Shown: piece by piece, positions 1-8,486 of the stretch
Layout: every line of letters begins with the position of its first letter
How positions within the stretch are numbered: position 1 is the first letter of the stretch
From: Acinetobacter sp. WCHA45
GTDB taxonomy: Bacteria > Pseudomonadota > Gammaproteobacteria > Pseudomonadales > Moraxellaceae
Length of the DNA: 64,000 nucleotides
Reading direction: 5' to 3'
Assembly: GCF_002165255.2 (NCBI RefSeq)
Contig: NZ_CP028561.1
Location: 930,001 to 994,000 of the forward strand
Notes under the pieces: generated by a model
Seen by the model: the letters and a program-made list of their open reading frames with translations, nothing else
Database searches by the model: none
Told to the model about the DNA's origin: nothing
Translations under genes and position numbers: made by a program

Positions 1-365
1 AAACGGCGGGTATTTCAATTGATCATGTGATCGAAATTGATGTTCCTGATGAAGAGATTGTTCAACGTCTTTCAGGTCGTCGTCAGCACCCAGCTTCTGG
101 TCGTGTTTATCACCTTGTCTATAATCCACCTAAAGTAGAAGGTAAGGATGATGAAACTGGTGAAGACTTGGTACAACGTCCAGATGATCAAGAAGAAACG
201 ATTCGTAAGCGTTTAGGTTCATATCATAGTGAAACTGAACAATTAGTAGGTTTTTATCAAGGTCGTGCTGCTTCAGGTGAAGATGCACCAACTTATAATA
301 AATTGAATGGCTTACGTGCAATCGAAGAAGTTCAAAAAGAATTATTTGCTATTTTAGATAAATAA
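1..365 (+). CDS. adk: Adenylate kinase, C-terminal part (5' end outside window)
   Basis: This is the end of adenylate kinase, the cytosolic enzyme that interconverts ATP + AMP and 2 ADP. The reading frame is already open at base 3, and the gene starts before the window. What is visible covers the end of the CORE domain, the LID and the C-terminal helix. It contains [14 protein letters not shown], the LID segment [16 protein letters not shown] and [11 protein letters not shown], whose arginines contact the phosphates in this family. The LID has no zinc-binding cysteines, as is usual in Gram-negative enzymes. The gene stops at 365 and a strong terminator follows. Confidence 0.97.
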   Translation, partial: TAGISIDHVIEIDVPDEEIVQRLSGRRQHPASGRVYHLVYNPPKVEGKDDETGEDLVQRPDDQEETIRKRLGSYHSETEQLVGFYQGRAASGEDAPTYNKLNGLRAIEEVQKELFAILDK

Positions 366-379
366 TTTAGTTTTGATAG

Positions 380-412
380 AACTGTCTTATGTAGCCATAA
401 GACAGTTTTTTT
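380..412 (+). terminator. Rho-independent terminator of adk
   Basis: A perfect 12-bp stem (380-391 with 396-407) has a TAGC loop and is followed by a T run. It lies 15 bp after the adk stop codon. Confidence 0.93.
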
Positions 413-549
413 ATACCTATAATTATCTACGACATAAAATGTCGCTATGTCAGATTAAATGATATAAAAACTAAACAAAAAACGTTATATTCCATTCAAG
501 CGTACAATTTAAAAATACTGAAACTTAGAATTATTTTAAAGGGTTAACT

Positions 550-1881
550 ATGTTGCTGACGATTCAATCTGATCAAGTCGAGCAAATTATTCCAGATGCG
601 AGTTCGGCAAAATCAGCCAAGAAACTCGCAAAATTTGAAGCATGGAACAATATCTCGGGTTCGACTGATCAGTGGATTTGGGGAGAAATTCAGGGCAGTG
701 CGATTTATCAAAGCGCAGTTTTTTTACCTGAACTTAAATGCGAATGTAGTTGTCCAAGTTTTAAACGACCTTGTAAACATGCTTTAGCATTATTGTTTGT
801 CTATACCGAGTATCAAGATAAATTTACTGTGCAATCAGATGAACAAAGCATACCTGATCGAGTACAAAAATGGCGAGATAAAAAAACTAAAACACTTGAA
901 AAGAAAGAAAACAAGATTGATAAACCGATTGATGAAGAAGCACGTGCGAAACGCCAATTGGCACGTGAGAAAAAAATGGATGCAGGCATTGAGGCATTAC
1001 AAACATGGTTGAATGATATTGTCACGATGGGGCTTGGGAGATTACGTCAGCAACAACATGAAAAGTTCCGCGATATTCAAAGTCGTTTGGTCGATGCTCA
1101 AGTTGCAGGTTTAGTTAGTTATTTAGATGAGTTTTCGAGTGCGCTATATCAAAGTAATTGGCAAATGCAGAGTTCATTTTGGATAGCTAAATTACAAACA
1201 GCCGTTCATTTATGGCAAAACCGTCAACAGCTCAAACCAGAACTATATGAAGAATTAAAACAGCTTTTTGGTGTGAATTTACCAACTGATGCGTGGGATA
1301 ACATATCCGCTCAGATACTTCATATTTATGCCTTAGGACAAGTAACTCAGGAGTTGGTCAATACCCGTGGACGTTATCGTCGTCAATGGCTGTGGGATAG
1401 TCAAAATTTACGCGACTATTTGCTATTAGATTTTGAAATTCCACCTTATTCGAACTTTGGCTTAACGTTGCCTTTCCAAAAACAACTGGCTCTAAATGCC
1501 AAACTTTATCCAGTGGTAAGCCAACAACGTCTTCGTTTAGAAGATAATTTAATGTCATTCAATGATTTGAGCCTAACGCTGGTTGCGCCAAAAGGCTTTG
1601 AAAATTTTGATCAAGCATTTACTCAGTATGCAAATGGATTAAAAGAATATCCTTTGCAGCTAGTACGCTTTTTCTGGCTAGAGCAATTGCGTTTGGTCAA
1701 GCAGGATAAAGTAATTTATTTGGTCGATCAGGATCAAAAAATGTGTGAAATTGAGATTAAACAATTTGTTGAGTTATGGTTTTTAGTGGGGAATGAGCCA
1801 TTTAGTGCAGGCGTTGAATGGAATGGATTGCAACTTAAACTGGTGAGTATTTGGCAAGGAGGGCACTTTGAATGTCTTTAA
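550..1881 (+). CDS. SWIM zinc-finger domain protein, first gene of MoxR-VWA cluster
   Basis: 443 aa, cytosolic, with no signal peptide or membrane segment. A SWIM-type zinc motif lies at about residues 64-77: C66-x-C68, six residues, then C75-x-H77. SWIM domains bind zinc and are thought to mediate DNA or protein contacts. Residues 100-150 are strongly charged (many K, E and R) and probably form a helical linker. The rest resembles nothing I can name. The start has AAAGGG six bases upstream. The gene overlaps the next one by 10 bp and begins a five-gene, one-strand cluster that ends at 8227. SWIM proteins are regular companions of MoxR/VWA gene pairs, so it is probably a nucleic-acid or substrate-binding part of that system. 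Molecular function is not known. Confidence 0.85.
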   Translation: MLLTIQSDQVEQIIPDASSAKSAKKLAKFEAWNNISGSTDQWIWGEIQGSAIYQSAVFLPELKCECSCPSFKRPCKHALALLFVYTEYQDKFTVQSDEQSIPDRVQKWRDKKTKTLEKKENKIDKPIDEEARAKRQLAREKKMDAGIEALQTWLNDIVTMGLGRLRQQQHEKFRDIQSRLVDAQVAGLVSYLDEFSSALYQSNWQMQSSFWIAKLQTAVHLWQNRQQLKPELYEELKQLFGVNLPTDAWDNISAQILHIYALGQVTQELVNTRGRYRRQWLWDSQNLRDYLLLDFEIPPYSNFGLTLPFQKQLALNAKLYPVVSQQRLRLEDNLMSFNDLSLTLVAPKGFENFDQAFTQYANGLKEYPLQLVRFFWLEQLRLVKQDKVIYLVDQDQKMCEIEIKQFVELWFLVGNEPFSAGVEWNGLQLKLVSIWQGGHFECL

Positions 1882-3509
1882 GCACATCATACAGTGAATT
1901 TAATCAGCAGTTATTACTCAAACTGACACTAGGGCAGCAGTTTAAACAGACTGTAAAAGTACCGAATGAATTGCAAGTCTATGCACCTAAACAGATTGAT
2001 TCAGCTCAAGATTTATTGGTCTTGAATCAATATTGGGTGCTCATGCAACAAGCAGGTTATCAAGCACAAGATGTACCTGAAACCTTACAAAAGAATATTG
2101 CTGAGAATGATCAGATAGAAAATGAAAAGCAATTGGATAATCAACTTGTGCAAATTTTGAAATGGGTTGTTGCACAAGAGTCGCCATTTTTATATCAAGA
2201 TTGGGTTATTCAAATTTTCAAACTTGCTCAACTACAGCAGCGAGTGATTCCTCGTTATTTGGTGTTGAAAGTTCTACCACTGTGTCGAAACCCAGTGTTA
2301 TTGGCATCAGTCTTACCTGAGTTTGCATTTCAGGGCGATGTGACAACACGTTTGGATGATGCAAAAAGGGTGTGGAAATATGTGAAACAACAAGACGCAG
2401 CACCATTGATTCGTCAATTACAGAAATCAAAAAGTAGCGAATGGTCTTTGTTGATGAGCCAGTTATGCGGTCAATTGCCGAACTTTATTCATCAACATAT
2501 AGCAGAGTTTTGGTCACAATCGATTCAGAGAAATCATTTGCAAAGTCATGCTGAAAGTCTTGTCATGTATAACATGCCAGTGACTCAATTTGAAGCTTTA
2601 TACCAGCATGTAAAAACATTAGAACCACAGAATGCAGCGACAGTAAGTAGTAATGCTGCATTAGCTTTCTATTTATATTATCAAGATAATGCACTGTACA
2701 ACGAAGTTATGGCGTTAATGCGTGTATGTTTGAGCTACGATGCCCAAGCTGAAAAAGTTAAATTCAACATTAACTTAGATCAAGATGATGCACTCAATGA
2801 TTATGGTTTTTTTGATCGAGAAGCTAATTTGGTTGAAAGTCGTAAAAGTTTAAAAACAGCTTACCAAAGTGCTCAAGTCGAGCAAGCTTATCAGGCATTT
2901 TGTGCAAGTTCACAGGGCGTACTTTATCTCAAAAGAATTTTAATCCAATTGCCACTTGCGTATTGGTTAGAATTATTTGGTACTTGGGATCATTTACTTT
3001 CATTGCATTCACAGCAAAAAGATTCACTTTGGAGTGCGTTTATTGTGTGTTGTTATCGAGAGCAACGACATGATTTAGCTTTATGGTTTTACCAACATCA
3101 AGTCAAATGGTGTGAAGCTGTAACGGCATCAAGTGGGAACATGTTTGAACGTGAGTTACTCTTTACTTTGCTAGACCGAGAACCAGCAACTGGATTGTTA
3201 TTAAAGCAACTTGAATCCCATTACCAAAACCAAGATTTAGAACATTTTTGGTTGTTGTTTCAGCGTGCTAAAGCGCTGCATGATGTTCAAAATATCTCAG
3301 AAATGGCAGTCGTATTATTACAACATGCATATGCGAACTTAGATTTGCAGCAGGATCAGAAGAAATTTGCACTATTAAAAGAGCAGGCTCAATGGTTGAT
3401 TTTGCAAGCTTATCCAATCGACATCAGTAGTTTACAAGCTCTTTTTTCTATTTCTGAATGGAAACAGCTCATTCAATTGAATCAGTACAAACAAAAACTT
3501 ATTGCTTAA
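1872..3509 (+). CDS. DUF5691-like protein, second gene of MoxR-VWA cluster
   Basis: 545 aa, predicted soluble and mostly alpha-helical, rich in L and Q (many LLxxL and QLxQ patterns), with no motif that marks an enzyme. I assign it to the DUF5691 group from its place between a SWIM protein and a MoxR ATPase and from its general helical-repeat character; this is recollection of the neighbourhood, not a profile match. The start overlaps the SWIM gene by 10 bp, which suggests translational coupling. The gene ends 32 bp before the ATPase. A scaffold or adaptor role within the cluster is a guess. The function is unknown. Confidence 0.7.
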   Translation: MSLSTSYSEFNQQLLLKLTLGQQFKQTVKVPNELQVYAPKQIDSAQDLLVLNQYWVLMQQAGYQAQDVPETLQKNIAENDQIENEKQLDNQLVQILKWVVAQESPFLYQDWVIQIFKLAQLQQRVIPRYLVLKVLPLCRNPVLLASVLPEFAFQGDVTTRLDDAKRVWKYVKQQDAAPLIRQLQKSKSSEWSLLMSQLCGQLPNFIHQHIAEFWSQSIQRNHLQSHAESLVMYNMPVTQFEALYQHVKTLEPQNAATVSSNAALAFYLYYQDNALYNEVMALMRVCLSYDAQAEKVKFNINLDQDDALNDYGFFDREANLVESRKSLKTAYQSAQVEQAYQAFCASSQGVLYLKRILIQLPLAYWLELFGTWDHLLSLHSQQKDSLWSAFIVCCYREQRHDLALWFYQHQVKWCEAVTASSGNMFERELLFTLLDREPATGLLLKQLESHYQNQDLEHFWLLFQRAKALHDVQNISEMAVVLLQHAYANLDLQQDQKKFALLKEQAQWLILQAYPIDISSLQALFSISEWKQLIQLNQYKQKLIA

Positions 3510-3541
3510 TGATCAAGAAATCATAAATTAGGATAATCAAC

Positions 3542-4624
3542 ATGTCTCAACAAGTTTTACGTGCGCGTGCAGAACAACAGTTTTCTCATGAATTAGATGC
3601 ATTAAAAGCACATGACAGTTTAGTAAAACCTCCACAATGGCAACTTTCGCCTAAAGCAGTCGTAGATTACTTATTGGGTACAACACTGCCAGATGGAACA
3701 GAAATTTCACCAAAATATATTGGTAATCGCCGTTTGATGGAAATTGCTGTTGCGACATTGGCGACTGATCGTGCCTTGTTGTTATTAGGCGTACCAGGCA
3801 CAGCAAAATCATGGGTATCAGAACATTTAGCAGCGGCGATTTCAGGTAATAGTGCTTTATTGATTCAAGGTACGGCAGGTACGAGCGAAGATACTCTACG
3901 TTATAGTTGGAATTATGCCCAACTTTTATCCAAAGGTCCGAGTGAAGATGCTTTGGTGAAAAGTCCGATGTTACGTGCGATGCAAGAAGGCAAGATTGCA
4001 CGTGTGGAGGAACTGACTCGTATTCCTGCCGATGTCCAAGATACGTTGATTACTTTACTTTCAGAGAAAAATTTACCTGTTCCTGAGTTAGGAATTGAGT
4101 ATCAAGCGGTACAAGGTTTTAGTGTGATTGCCACCGCCAATAATCGTGATAAAGGGGTGAATGAACTCTCCTCTGCATTAAAGCGTCGTTTTAATACGGT
4201 AATTTTACCGCCGCCTGCTACCATTGCTGAGGAAGTGGAAATCGTACAAAAACGCGTTCAATCTTTGGGCAAGAGTTTACAACTACCTGAGATTCAGCCT
4301 TTGGATGCTCAAATTCAAAAACTGGTGACGATTTTTAGAGAGCTGCGTCATGGGCAAACCTTAGATGGCAAGCAAAAACTCAAAACCACCACGGGAACTT
4401 TATCAACGGCTGAAGCCATTTCAGTGATGAGTCATGGTTGGGTGATGGCAGGGCATTTTGGTTCGGGCAATGTCACTGATCATGAGTTGGCGGCAGGTCT
4501 GCAAGGTGCAGTATTAAAAGATCCTGTGCAAGATATCGTACCTTGGAAAGAATATGTTGAAACGGTGATTAAAAAACGTGAGGGTTGGCAAGACCTATAT
4601 CGTGCTTGTCGTGATTTAGAATAA
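3542..4624 (+). CDS. MoxR-type AAA+ ATPase, third gene of cluster
   Basis: 360 aa. It carries Walker A (GVPGTAKS, residues 83-90), a sensor-1 stretch (VIATANNRD, about 195-203) and an arginine finger region (ALKRRFN, about 213-219). The segment ARVEELTRIPADVQ at about 153-166 sits where MoxR proteins have Walker B followed by DEINRAP; here the usual DE pair reads EE. MoxR ATPases are chaperone-like AAA+ rings that act with von Willebrand factor A (VWA) proteins to remodel or load metal/cofactor onto targets (RavA-ViaA, CoxD-CoxE, NorQ-NorD). The VWA partner is two genes downstream at 7043. Most likely it is the motor of the cluster. Confidence 0.9.
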   Translation: MSQQVLRARAEQQFSHELDALKAHDSLVKPPQWQLSPKAVVDYLLGTTLPDGTEISPKYIGNRRLMEIAVATLATDRALLLLGVPGTAKSWVSEHLAAAISGNSALLIQGTAGTSEDTLRYSWNYAQLLSKGPSEDALVKSPMLRAMQEGKIARVEELTRIPADVQDTLITLLSEKNLPVPELGIEYQAVQGFSVIATANNRDKGVNELSSALKRRFNTVILPPPATIAEEVEIVQKRVQSLGKSLQLPEIQPLDAQIQKLVTIFRELRHGQTLDGKQKLKTTTGTLSTAEAISVMSHGWVMAGHFGSGNVTDHELAAGLQGAVLKDPVQDIVPWKEYVETVIKKREGWQDLYRACRDLE

Positions 4625-4640
4625 AACCAAATAATAAAAA

Positions 4641-4680
4641 CCTCATCCCAATCTTCTCCTTGACAAGGAGAAGATGTGAT
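4641..4680. repeat. Short palindromic intergenic element
   Basis: It contains CTTCTCCTTGACAAGGAGAAG, a near-perfect inverted repeat with a small centre, preceded by CCTCATCCCAAT. There is no T run, so it is not an obvious terminator. It sits in the only real gap of the cluster, between the ATPase and DUF5682-like genes, and resembles in style the CCTC-rich dispersed palindromes found at 11690 and 23575. Confidence 0.5.
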
Positions 4681-4699
4681 CGGAATAAAGGATAGAAAA

Positions 4700-7039
4700 A
4701 TGCTGCATATTCTCGGTATTCGTCATCATGGGCCTGGTTCGGCGCGTAGTGTCTGTAATGCTTTGGCTTCGATTCAACCTGATTGTATTTTGATTGAAGG
4801 GCCACCTGATGCCAATGCAATCATTGCTCAATTGCAACATGCAGATTTTAAGCCGCCTGTGGCGTTGTTGTTGAATACCCCTGTACAAAAAGAAGTGCGA
4901 TCACAGGCAGTATTCTATCCTTTTGCTGAATTTTCGCCTGAGTGGCAAGCTTTGCAATATGCGTTGCGTCAGCAAATTGCAGTAGAGTTTATGGATCTGC
5001 CTTTGCAACATCGTTTTGCGTTGGAAAAACAATGGGCAGAGCAACGTTTACAGCAGGCTTCAGCAGACGAGCAAGAGATTGAGTCTAATCAGCAAGGTGA
5101 TGTTGAGCCAGAACAGAATTTGGAACAGCATTATCTTTCGATTCGCCGAGATCCAATTCAATTGCTGGCAGAGCAGGCAGGCTATCAAGACAGCGAACGT
5201 TTTTGGGAGCATTTGGTCGAGCAGCAGCCACACGCTGGACAAATGTTTGCCGCAATTAGCGATGCCATGTCAGCTTTACGTGATTATTTGCTAAGCCAGC
5301 AACCTGAAAATTATAGTAGTGAAGACCAACTGCTAGAGCAGTATCGCGAAGCCTACATGCGCAAAGTGATCAAGCAGGCACAAAAGCAAGGCTACCAAAA
5401 TATTGTGGTGATTTGTGGTGCATGGCATGCACCTGTATTGGCGGATTTAAAAGCGCAAAATAAAGCAGATACCACCTTGCTCAAAGGCTTACCTAAAGTC
5501 AAAGTTGATGCTGCATGGATTGCATGGACACATGGGCGTTTGAGCAGGGACAATGGCTATGGTGCAGGTGTACAAGCGGTTGGATGGTATACCCATCTTT
5601 GGAAGCATTACCAACAAGCCTTAGATGCAGAGGTTGATGGCGAAAAAATTACGATTGATTGGTTAAGTAAATTTGCTCAAGCCTTACGCCAAGCGGGTCA
5701 TGATGCCTCTAGTGCTCAGATTATTGATGCGGTACAACTGATTCAATCTTTATTGCAATTACGTGGACGACGTATTCCTGATTTGGAAGATTTATTTGAG
5801 GCAATTCGTTCGGTCTTAAATCACGGCTTAGATATTCCGCAACCGATTTTAGCTAAATTGCTTGAAGACGAGCAATTGGGGCAAGTGCCTGATGAGTTGA
5901 TTGAGTTGCCCATTCAAAAAGACTTTTTACAGCAAGTGAAGCATTTTCGCCTGAAACTCGAAGCACCCCATCGTGACATTAGTCTGGATTTACGTGAAGC
6001 CTTCGACTTGGCAAAAAGTCAATTTTTACATTGCGTGAAATTACTGGGTCTCGCTTGGGCAGAGTTAGCTGGTGCAGGCTCAAAGCAAGGTAACTTTAAA
6101 GAAGTTTGGCAGTTGTCTTGGCAGCCTGAAACTAGTTTATATCTGAATGAAATGTCGTTGTGGGGAAATAGCATTCAGCTTGCCACACAAAGTTATGTCG
6201 AACATCAGATTAGACAATGTGAAGATGTGGCGCAAATTGCGCAACTGATCGAGAGCATTTTATTGTCTGGTTTGGATCAAAGCCTAAATTTGGCTTTGGA
6301 TAAATTGAATGAGCTTACTACTCAGCATCAAGACCCAAGTATTATTTTGGCAACTTTAAAGCCGCTTATTACGGCAATTCGTTATGGCAGTGTGCGCCAA
6401 TTTTCAATGCAACATTTACATCAAGTGGTAGAACATTTAGCGATTCGTTTGATGTTGAGTTTGCCAAGTTATTGTGTACAACTGAATGCCGAAATGGCTC
6501 AGCAATTTGCCCAACAACTACAAACTTTATATGAGCTTTTAGAACAATTACAACAAGATGAATTGTTACAGCTCTGGCAAGAGACCTTACATCAGTTATT
6601 GCAGTTGGAACATATGCAAGGTTATTTGCATGGTTGTTGTGTACGTTTAGCTCGAGAACAGCACTTGATTGATGTGGAGCAAACACAGGGATTTCTGTCT
6701 CGAGCTTTGTCGATTGGGCAGACGGCGGATTATAGTGCGGCTTGGTTTGAAGGTTTCTTGACCCATCAAGCTTTGTTATTGATTCATGAGCAAAGTCTTT
6801 GGGACACCGTGAGCCAATGGGTCAATCAATTACAAGAACAGCAATTCATTGAGTTATTGCCAATTTTGGCCAGAACAGCTTCAAGTTTTAGCCCTGCTGA
6901 AGCACAGCAATTAATTCAGAAAGTGACGCAGAAAGCGACCGCAGTCAAACAAGAGGTCGGTACTTTAGATATTGCACGTGCTCAAACGGTATTAGATGAA
7001 ATTTACGCGTATTTACAGCCTGTTGCTGTCGAGGTTTAA
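4700..7039 (+). CDS. DUF5682-like protein, fourth gene of cluster
   Basis: 779 aa from ATG 4700. This start was chosen over 4676 because AAAGGAT lies just upstream and the conserved block LGIRHHGPGS begins at once. The N-terminal ~290 residues carry GIRHHGPGSAR, ILIEGPPDAN and, later, VVICGAWHAPVL. A Gly-x-x-His start, a Glu after a hydrophobic strand and a late GxxH block are the layout of the TraB/PrgY/TIKI hydrolase-like fold, so a metal-dependent hydrolase or related fold is possible; this is an inference by eye. The remainder (about 300-779) is Leu/Gln-rich helical repeat. There is no signal peptide. The gene ends 3 bp before the VWA gene. It is the likeliest enzymatic or substrate component of the cluster. 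Confidence 0.75.
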   Translation: MLHILGIRHHGPGSARSVCNALASIQPDCILIEGPPDANAIIAQLQHADFKPPVALLLNTPVQKEVRSQAVFYPFAEFSPEWQALQYALRQQIAVEFMDLPLQHRFALEKQWAEQRLQQASADEQEIESNQQGDVEPEQNLEQHYLSIRRDPIQLLAEQAGYQDSERFWEHLVEQQPHAGQMFAAISDAMSALRDYLLSQQPENYSSEDQLLEQYREAYMRKVIKQAQKQGYQNIVVICGAWHAPVLADLKAQNKADTTLLKGLPKVKVDAAWIAWTHGRLSRDNGYGAGVQAVGWYTHLWKHYQQALDAEVDGEKITIDWLSKFAQALRQAGHDASSAQIIDAVQLIQSLLQLRGRRIPDLEDLFEAIRSVLNHGLDIPQPILAKLLEDEQLGQVPDELIELPIQKDFLQQVKHFRLKLEAPHRDISLDLREAFDLAKSQFLHCVKLLGLAWAELAGAGSKQGNFKEVWQLSWQPETSLYLNEMSLWGNSIQLATQSYVEHQIRQCEDVAQIAQLIESILLSGLDQSLNLALDKLNELTTQHQDPSIILATLKPLITAIRYGSVRQFSMQHLHQVVEHLAIRLMLSLPSYCVQLNAEMAQQFAQQLQTLYELLEQLQQDELLQLWQETLHQLLQLEHMQGYLHGCCVRLAREQHLIDVEQTQGFLSRALSIGQTADYSAAWFEGFLTHQALLLIHEQSLWDTVSQWVNQLQEQQFIELLPILARTASSFSPAEAQQLIQKVTQKATAVKQEVGTLDIARAQTVLDEIYAYLQPVAVEV

Positions 7040-7042
7040 GTG

Positions 7043-8227
7043 ATGAATATGAATGAAGAACTGATCACTTTAGAGCAACCTGATCTTGCGGAACAAGAAC
7101 GACGTTGGCGATTAATTTTAGGACAAGTCCCAAATTCGACTTCGCATTTACCGAATTGGTCGGTGCAAGATACCAAAATGCAAGAATGTCTGAATGAGCT
7201 TTATCAGGCGCAACAGCCTAATCGCCGTGGTGGTTTGGGGCATTCTAGTCCTAGGGTGGCGCAATGGTTGGGGGATATTCGCCAGTATTTCCCATCTTCT
7301 GTGGTAAAAGTTATTCAAAAAGATGCTTTAGAGCGTTTAAATTTACAACAAATGTTGTTAGAGCCTGAATTGTTGGCAAGTGTAGAAGTCGATATTCATT
7401 TGGTTTCTACCTTAATTTCACTCAATCATTTGATGCCTGAAAAAACTAAAGAAACCGCGCGTATCGTGGTGCGTCAGTTGGTAGAGCAACTTGAAAATCG
7501 TCTAAAGCAACCATTACAGCAAGCGATTCGAGGCAGTATTAATCGCTCAGCACATACACGCCGTCCTAAACGCATGCAAGACATTAATTGGCAGCGCACC
7601 ATTCAGTCTAATTTGAAACATTGGCAGGAAGATTTTAAAACGATTATTCCACATGAGTTACATGGTCATCCACGTCAACAAACGGCTTTAAAAGACATTG
7701 TACTCTGTGTTGATCAGAGTGGTTCGATGGCACCTTCCGTGATTTATTCCAGTGTTTTTGCGGCAGTGATGGCAAGTATTCGTGCAGTCAGTACACAAAT
7801 GATCGTGTTTGATACGGAGCTAGCCGATTTAACCCCTTTGCTCGAAGATCCTGTGGATGTGTTATTCGGCACACAGTTGGGTGGGGGAACCGATATTGCG
7901 AAAGCAATTAAATACTGTCGTAGTAAAATCACTCGCCCAGAAGATACCATTTTTATTCTTATCAGTGATTTGTGTGAAGGTGGAGATGCTAAGCAAATGC
8001 TCAAGCAAGTGGCTGAAATGCTAGATAGTGGGGTGCAAGTCATTACGCTACTGGCATTGTCTGATGACGGTGCACCTTGGTACGATACTCAACATGCACA
8101 GATCTTTGCGGATATGGGGATTCCAACGTTTGCTTGCACACCTGATCAGTTCCCAGAGCTGATGGCGACGGCTATTGAAAAACGAGATATTCATGCATGG
8201 TATGCAACCCAGCAAAATCTGACATAA
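7043..8227 (+). CDS. VWA (CoxE/ViaA-like) protein, last gene of cluster
   Basis: 394 aa. The C-terminal half is a von Willebrand factor A domain with a full MIDAS metal site: DQSGS at about residues 224-228, the threonine in GGGTDIAKA, and the aspartate in LISDLCEGG. The N-terminal half is helical and ends in a basic stretch (INRSAHTRRPKRM). VWA proteins of this type are partners of MoxR ATPases, here the product of 3542-4624. ATG 7043 is preferred over GTG 7040 because GAGGT lies 7 bases upstream; the gene is in effect coupled to the preceding stop at 7039. Role inferred: it recognises targets and hands them to the ATPase. Confidence 0.9.
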   Translation: MNMNEELITLEQPDLAEQERRWRLILGQVPNSTSHLPNWSVQDTKMQECLNELYQAQQPNRRGGLGHSSPRVAQWLGDIRQYFPSSVVKVIQKDALERLNLQQMLLEPELLASVEVDIHLVSTLISLNHLMPEKTKETARIVVRQLVEQLENRLKQPLQQAIRGSINRSAHTRRPKRMQDINWQRTIQSNLKHWQEDFKTIIPHELHGHPRQQTALKDIVLCVDQSGSMAPSVIYSSVFAAVMASIRAVSTQMIVFDTELADLTPLLEDPVDVLFGTQLGGGTDIAKAIKYCRSKITRPEDTIFILISDLCEGGDAKQMLKQVAEMLDSGVQVITLLALSDDGAPWYDTQHAQIFADMGIPTFACTPDQFPELMATAIEKRDIHAWYATQQNLT

Positions 8228-8252
8228 TAGAACATGAAGATGACGTTTCGGT

Positions 8253-8474
8253 ATGCAAGTCGAAACATGTGAGCTGATTGAGGATACTTCGTTGCTGAAA
8301 ATTATTTTGATTGTGGTGGTAATTTTAAGTTTAGCTTTACTGTTGTTTTTATTATATCAAAGTCAAAAAATGCTGCGCCATGTGCAGAAACAACAGGCTT
8401 TGGAAAATAAGAAAAATGGTCGAGAACGTCAGCTACACCCCAAATTACAGCAGCGTAAAAAACCTCAGGATTAA
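8253..8474 (+). CDS. Small single-pass membrane protein, unknown function
   Basis: 73 aa: a short acidic N-terminus, one hydrophobic helix (about residues 15-37, rich in I, L and V) and a basic, Gln/Lys-rich cytoplasmic tail. It lies 25 bp after the VWA gene on the same strand and may be co-transcribed. No good Shine-Dalgarno sequence precedes the ATG, so the start is uncertain. The stop codon falls inside the loop of the following hairpin and overlaps the stop of nth on the other strand. I do not recognise a family. Confidence 0.55.
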   Translation: MQVETCELIEDTSLLKIILIVVVILSLALLLFLLYQSQKMLRHVQKQQALENKKNGRERQLHPKLQQRKKPQD

Positions 8475-8486
8475 CTGAGGTTTTTT
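8457..8486. terminator. Bidirectional terminator with both stop codons in its loop
   Basis: Arms 8457-8468 and 8475-8486 (AAAAAACCTCAG / CTGAGGTTTTTT) are perfect and have T runs in both directions. The six-base loop GATTAA holds the stop codon of the small membrane protein (8472-8474) and, on the other strand, that of nth (8471-8473). Confidence 0.92.

Noticed and set aside
130..321. 63-aa minus-strand ORF in adk
   Set aside because: Shadow of adk; no ribosome site and unnatural composition.
3651..4001. 116-aa minus-strand ORF opposite the MoxR ATPase
   Set aside because: Lies wholly inside a gene with clear AAA+ motifs on the other strand.
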